DNA of 64,000 nt. Origin: JBOGOC01 sp050747525. GTDB lineage: Bacteria; Acidobacteriota; Polarisedimenticolia; JACPZX01; DASXTC01. More notes on this DNA, generated by a model. The model searched no databases. It was not told the DNA's origin and saw only the letters and a list, made by a program, of their open reading frames with translations. The stretch's first letter is position 1. The DNA is not shown here. Where the stretch lies: NCBI GenBank assembly GCA_050747525.1, contig JBOGOC010000066.1, positions 1 through 64,000 of the forward strand, given 5' to 3'.

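Noticed and set aside
63978..63980. GTG as translational start of the giant gene
   Set aside because: Six further in-frame codons (ISGSIT) continue to the window edge without a stop. The sequence is mid-domain, with no signal peptide and no SD.

Overview
The window is a G+C-rich bacterial segment in which every supported gene lies on the minus strand, so transcription runs from the right edge to the left edge. A TonB-dependent receptor and a LolD-like ATPase indicate a Gram-negative cell. The WRGP-type PQQ-like beta-propellers, the GT4 enzyme with a GAGGMLCGSC N-terminus, the symporter paired with a DUF3311-like protein and the RTX/Calx-beta/jelly-roll mosaic fit Acidobacteriota or Planctomycetota-type genomes. 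The phylum cannot be fixed from the window, and there is no rRNA, tRNA or CRISPR to help.

Right two thirds (20913-64000): one uninterrupted reading frame of at least 14,361 sense codons, still open at the right edge. It is a giant, apparently cysteine-free, extracellular-type mosaic. From N to C it has: an Asp-box (BNR/sortilin-like) propeller; a unique beta-rich part; a long tandem array of one repeat family, nine of whose units are 378-420 bp; beta-rich sheets; about a dozen Ig-like 'YxDV...FRYxxTG' modules; more amphipathic beta-strand sequence; a canonical RTX block; a long zone of RTX variants with DNDGDG calcium loops; Calx-beta-like repeats; a second RTX block punctuated by 'GDNGRI' motifs; two LamG-like jelly rolls; and a short Pro-rich tail. 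The true start and any secretion signal are outside the window.

Left third (1-20752): fifteen further genes, nearly all touching or overlapping. In transcription order they are: a PQQ-like propeller with a jelly roll, a second PQQ-like propeller, an EhpF/LuxE-like adenylating enzyme, an aldehyde dehydrogenase, an iron-containing alcohol dehydrogenase, a third PQQ-like propeller, a HemN-like radical SAM enzyme, an 18-codon leader ORF, a TonB-dependent receptor, a halogenase-like flavoprotein, a DUF3311-like protein, a Na+/solute symporter, a GT4 glycosyltransferase, a hot-dog thioesterase, a LolD-like ATPase and a large FtsX-like permease cut by the left edge. The enzymes look like a small-molecule pathway: carboxylate activation, reduction to aldehyde and alcohol, flavin chemistry, thioester hydrolysis and glycosylation, with uptake and export functions. 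No PKS or NRPS core is present. Whether this operon and the giant gene work together is open. The shared jelly-roll ends, common strand and 160-bp spacing are the only links visible.
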